NCBI GenBank assembly: GCA_003453555.1
Contig: DMLA01000091.1
Coordinates: forward strand, 1-9,280
Length of the DNA stretch: 9,280 nucleotides
Source: Chloroflexota bacterium
GTDB taxonomy: Bacteria; Chloroflexota; Anaerolineae; UBA7937
Direction of reading: 5' to 3'
Both the position numbers and the translations under genes were made by a program. The notes beneath the pieces are model-generated. The model did not search any database. It was given only the letters and a program-made list of their open reading frames with translations, and was not told the DNA's origin. Below are positions 6,842 through 9,280 of the stretch, piece by piece (position 1 is the first letter of the stretch; the number at the start of each line of letters is the position of its first letter).

Positions 6842-7404
6842 TTGCGAATCGACCTCCACGTGCACACCGCCTATTCCTACGATTGCCGGATGTCTTTGGA
6901 AAAGGTGATAAAGGCTGCCAGGAGAAACGAGCTGGACGGCCTCCTGTCATTGACCACAACGAGGTCGACGGGGCGAAGCGGTTGACTGAGGTGGCTCCCT
7001 TTCCCGTGATCGTGGGGGAAGAGGTGGTCACTAGGGAGGGGGCGGGCCTATTTCTGAGAGAGGGTACCCCCAGGTTTATCTTTTGGAGGAGACGGTGGCC
7101 CGGATCAAAGAGCAAGGAGGGGCTGGTCTACGCCACTCACCCTCTGGCTCGGGGTGTGCCCCAGAGCGTAGGACGCGAGGCCCTGGAGTCGATCATAGAT
7201 AGGATAGAGATCATCGAAGGTTTCAACGCCCGCATCCGTCATGAATCCGATAACGAGAGCGCAAAAGAGACAGCCCGAAGGTATAGCATCGCCATGGCCG
7301 CAGGGAGCGATGCCCATTTCCCCTGGGAGGTCGGGCGAGCAGGCATCGAGATAGCCCCCTTCTCTAGCCCCCAAGAGTTCTTGCAGAACCTCCGTCAGGC
7401 CTAA
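6842..7404 (+). pseudogene. PHP-domain metal-dependent phosphoesterase family gene, frameshifted
   Basis: The first frame, from a TTG at 6842 with AAGGAGG nine bases upstream (inside the hutI end), gives RIDLHVHTAYSYDCRMS and on to NELDGLL, the N-terminal PHP metal-binding motif. It then runs to a TGA at 6983. Homology continues in another frame from about 6952 (DHNEVDGAKRL, then VIVGEEVVTREG), moves to the third frame for LEETVARIKEQGG (7083-7121), and returns at 7123 for LVYATHPLARG through AAGSDAHFPWEVGR to the TAA at 7404. At least three indels and the loss of the usual TD before HN show a dead gene, unless they are sequencing errors. Relatives of about 220 aa are PHP-family hydrolases of uncertain substrate. 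Coupling to hutI suggests it once belonged to this operon. Confidence 0.8.
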
Positions 7405-7454
7405 ATATTTGGCCAGCGAACTCCTTATATCTTCGCCGGCCTCACATACATCAT

Positions 7455-9017
7455 CTAGTGTGCCCACAGGTTTCTAAAGCGGTCATGGCGAGCCTCCAGC
7501 AACCCCTCGATCTGAGCCACTAGTTCCTCCGCGCTCTCTTCGAAGTCCCCTATCTGCTCCTCGAAGGCCCTAGCCAGTTCCTCATCGGCGAGGGAGGTGG
7601 CGTTGGTTCGCACGTTGAGGGCTGAGCCGCGCACCGCGGCTTTCGCCATCTGCGCTGCCGTCCCCGTGTCGGGCAGGACGTTAGGGTTCCCCTTCTCGGC
7701 CACGGTGAGCAAGACCTCTAAGAGTTTCACCGCCCTATCGGCCACGGCTAAAGGGACGCTGGCCGCACCACGGAGGGCCATCTGAACAGCCATCGTCCGG
7801 CTCTCTTTTTCCTCCTCCGTATCCTTGGGCAGCCTGTAGGCCGCCAGGAGTGCCTCGAAGGCTTGGGCATCCTCTTCGACAAAGGCGAAGAGATCCTTCT
7901 GGAGCCCTCGTGCTTGCTCCAGGGCGGCCTTCATCTCTTTCTCAGCCTCGGCGTACTCCTCCTTCCCCACCGTCAATTGGCAAGCCATGCAGGCTAGGGC
8001 GGCGGCCAAAGCCCCAGAGAGGGCAGCCACGCTCCCTCCCCCCGGGGTGGGCGAAGGGCTTGCCACCTCCTCCAAGAAGGCCCTCATATCCGCTTTAGGC
8101 TCCGCTACCAGGGCCTCTTCTGGCACTCCCAGTTGTCTCTCCAGAACCTGCTCCTTGGAGAAATCTTCCAGTCGCAAATAGTATTCCGCGCTCTCTAGGA
8201 GGGCTCCCTCCGGCACCAGCCCCACGATCTCGCTCCCCACTACCGTTACCCCGTACCGGGCCGCCTCTCGTCTGATCATCTCGAAAACGCGATAGAGAGG
8301 TGTCTGGTGGTAGTTGGTCATGTTCATAGAGACCTGGGCCAGTCCCCGCTGGGCGACATAGAGCCCTAGGGCTTTCACATATCTTAGGCCTCCAGAGGAG
8401 TGGCGGATGGCTCTAGCGATCTTTTGGGCGATCTCCACATCGTCGGTATTCAAGTAGACGTTATAGGCGATGAGAGGATCGCGGGCTCCCACCACCGTGG
8501 CCCCGGCTTTGCCTAACTGTCGTGGGCCGTAGTCTGGCTCTCGATTGGGATCGGTCTCAATCGTCTCCTTGAGCCCCTCGTATTGGCCACGGCGGATATA
8601 GGCTAGATCTTCTCTCTCTGGCCTGGTGGCGGCTTTCTCATAGAGGTAGACCGGTATCGAGAGTTCGGTGCCTATCCGCTCCCCTAGCCGTCTAGCCATC
8701 TGGACGCACTCTTCCATAGTGACCCCCTGCAGGGGGACGAAGGGCACCACGTCCGTGGCGCCGATCCTAGGGTGCTCTCCCTGATGCTCTTCCATATCTA
8801 TCAGTTCCGCCGCCTTTTTCACGCCGCGGAAGGCTGCCTCCTCCACCGGCTCTGGCTCGCCAGCGAAGGTCACCACCGCCCGGTTATGATCAGCGTCCAT
8901 CTGGACATCCAAGAGTTGGGCTCCCCTAACTCCTGTGATCTCGGCCACTATCTGATCGATGATCTCTTTTCTTCTCCCTTCGCTGAAGTTGGGGACGCAT
9001 TCCACGAGCCTTCGCAT
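7455..9017 (-). CDS. ftcD: Bifunctional glutamate formimidoyltransferase / formimidoyltetrahydrofolate cyclodeaminase
   Basis: Moves the formimino group of N-formiminoglutamate, the HutI product, to tetrahydrofolate, then releases ammonia to give 5,10-methenyl-THF. At 520 aa it is close to the mammalian fused enzyme (541). Residues 1 to about 300 are the transferase: CVPNFSEGR at 7-15, catalytic His82 in QGEHPRIGATDVVPFVP, and GSEIVGLVPE at 261-270. Residues 310-520 are the all-helical cyclodeaminase: PSPTPGGGSVAALSGALAAAL from 321, EEDAQAF at 381-387 and NPNVLPDTGTAA at 444-455. The ATG at 9017 follows GGAGG eight bases upstream. It is convergent with the hut genes and sits 31 bases behind a nuclease gene on its own strand, so it is probably not under hut operon control. 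No terminator is evident in the 50-base gap to the PHP pseudogene. Confidence 0.96.
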   Translation of the reverse strand: MRRLVECVPNFSEGRRKEIIDQIVAEITGVRGAQLLDVQMDADHNRAVVTFAGEPEPVEEAAFRGVKKAAELIDMEEHQGEHPRIGATDVVPFVPLQGVTMEECVQMARRLGERIGTELSIPVYLYEKAATRPEREDLAYIRRGQYEGLKETIETDPNREPDYGPRQLGKAGATVVGARDPLIAYNVYLNTDDVEIAQKIARAIRHSSGGLRYVKALGLYVAQRGLAQVSMNMTNYHQTPLYRVFEMIRREAARYGVTVVGSEIVGLVPEGALLESAEYYLRLEDFSKEQVLERQLGVPEEALVAEPKADMRAFLEEVASPSPTPGGGSVAALSGALAAALACMACQLTVGKEEYAEAEKEMKAALEQARGLQKDLFAFVEEDAQAFEALLAAYRLPKDTEEEKESRTMAVQMALRGAASVPLAVADRAVKLLEVLLTVAEKGNPNVLPDTGTAAQMAKAAVRGSALNVRTNATSLADEELARAFEEQIGDFEESAEELVAQIEGLLEARHDRFRNLWAH

Positions 9018-9048
9018 TCTTGCAACCTCCAGAATATATTTACGTTAC

Positions 9049-9280
9049 CTAGCTTTCCTGTTGGAGATCGAATTTCACCGAGTAAGTGAAGAACTCCACG
9101 TTAGGAATCATTTCGACCGCATATTTCAATTTTTCGTCCGCTTCACCGGCGATTATTACCCCTTTGACCTCCTCTTTACCTCTAGCCAGATTATGCTTCA
9201 CCCAGGCCATATAAGTGGCAAGTTGTCCGACAACACTGGCCCCAGGCCGCCCCTTCTTGAGTTCGATGACCACCCAATTC
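9049..9280 (-). CDS. NucS-like PD-(D/E)xK nuclease-domain protein, C-terminal part
   Basis: The gene enters from the right edge; 76 codons are visible, reading NWVVIELKKGR, then GQLATYMAWVKHNLA, VKGVIIAGEADEKLKYA and NVEFFTYSVKF before the TAG at 9051..9049. The E-L-K part of IELKKG is the E-x-K half of a PD-(D/E)xK nuclease core, and GQLxxYMxWVKxNLA with DEKLKYA is typical of NucS/EndoMS-related C-terminal nuclease domains. The in-frame GTG at 9273 is not a start, because the core strand extends upstream of it. Without the N-terminal part it cannot be told whether this is a mismatch or flap endonuclease, or one of the many uncharacterised relatives. It is 31 bases upstream of ftcD on the same strand, so the two may be cotranscribed, with no functional link apparent. 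Confidence 0.65.
   Translation of the reverse strand, partial: NWVVIELKKGRPGASVVGQLATYMAWVKHNLARGKEEVKGVIIAGEADEKLKYAVEMIPNVEFFTYSVKFDLQQES

Noticed and set aside
7405..7454. Bidirectional terminator between the PHP pseudogene and ftcD
   Set aside because: No stem with flanking T or A runs could be found in the 50 bases.
7105..7467. Antisense frame opposite the PHP pseudogene
   Set aside because: The plus strand carries PHP motifs (GSDAHFPWE, ATHP) and the antisense translation resembles nothing.

Overview
The window looks like a piece of a bacterial chromosome of moderately high GC, roughly 55-60% by eye. It has good sigma70-type promoters, Shine-Dalgarno starts and some TTG starts. The mix of an IscR-like Rrf2 regulator, a small Cys-rich protein of a type I associate loosely with Chloroflexota, a fused FTCD enzyme and a NucS-like nuclease suggests Chloroflexota or a Gram-positive-like thermophile lineage. 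This is only a guess; nothing here fixes the taxon. The central theme is histidine degradation.

Left part (1-1125): on the minus strand, an Rrf2-family regulator with IscR-like cysteines is followed by the first nine codons of what looks like cysteine synthase (cysK), which runs off the window. Divergent to it, on the plus strand, is a 114-aa Cys-rich protein of unknown function. The two consensus promoters lie back to back, and their -35 boxes form a perfect inverted repeat. A palindrome sits inside the regulator's promoter. The Cys-rich gene has a terminator-like hairpin in its leader and a strong terminator behind it.

Middle (1150-6840): the hut operon hutH-hutU-hutI encodes histidine ammonia-lyase, urocanate hydratase and imidazolonepropionase, starting from an extended -10 promoter. 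It is broken between hutU and hutI. Directly after the hutU stop lies a 150-bp decayed copy of the hutI N-terminal region (56% identical residues over 50 codons by my count, ungapped, one internal stop). It is followed by a two-gene cassette, a small winged-helix regulator and an ASCH/PUA-like protein. The cassette has its own consensus promoter and a 12-bp-arm hairpin in its leader. The intact hutI comes after the cassette.

Right part (6842-9280): a PHP-domain gene translationally coupled to hutI is a pseudogene with at least three frame changes. Convergent to it on the minus strand is a full-length bifunctional formimidoyltransferase-cyclodeaminase (ftcD), which takes the formiminoglutamate from HutHUI to glutamate, methenyl-THF and ammonia. 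It lies just behind the 3' end of a NucS-like nuclease gene cut by the window edge.

The hut pathway therefore looks complete and functional, but its operon records a rearrangement: partial hutI duplication or replacement, cassette insertion, and decay of a distal gene. I did not see a clear multi-gene novel system. The best candidates for something undescribed are the wHTH/ASCH cassette and the Rrf2/Cys-rich divergent pair.
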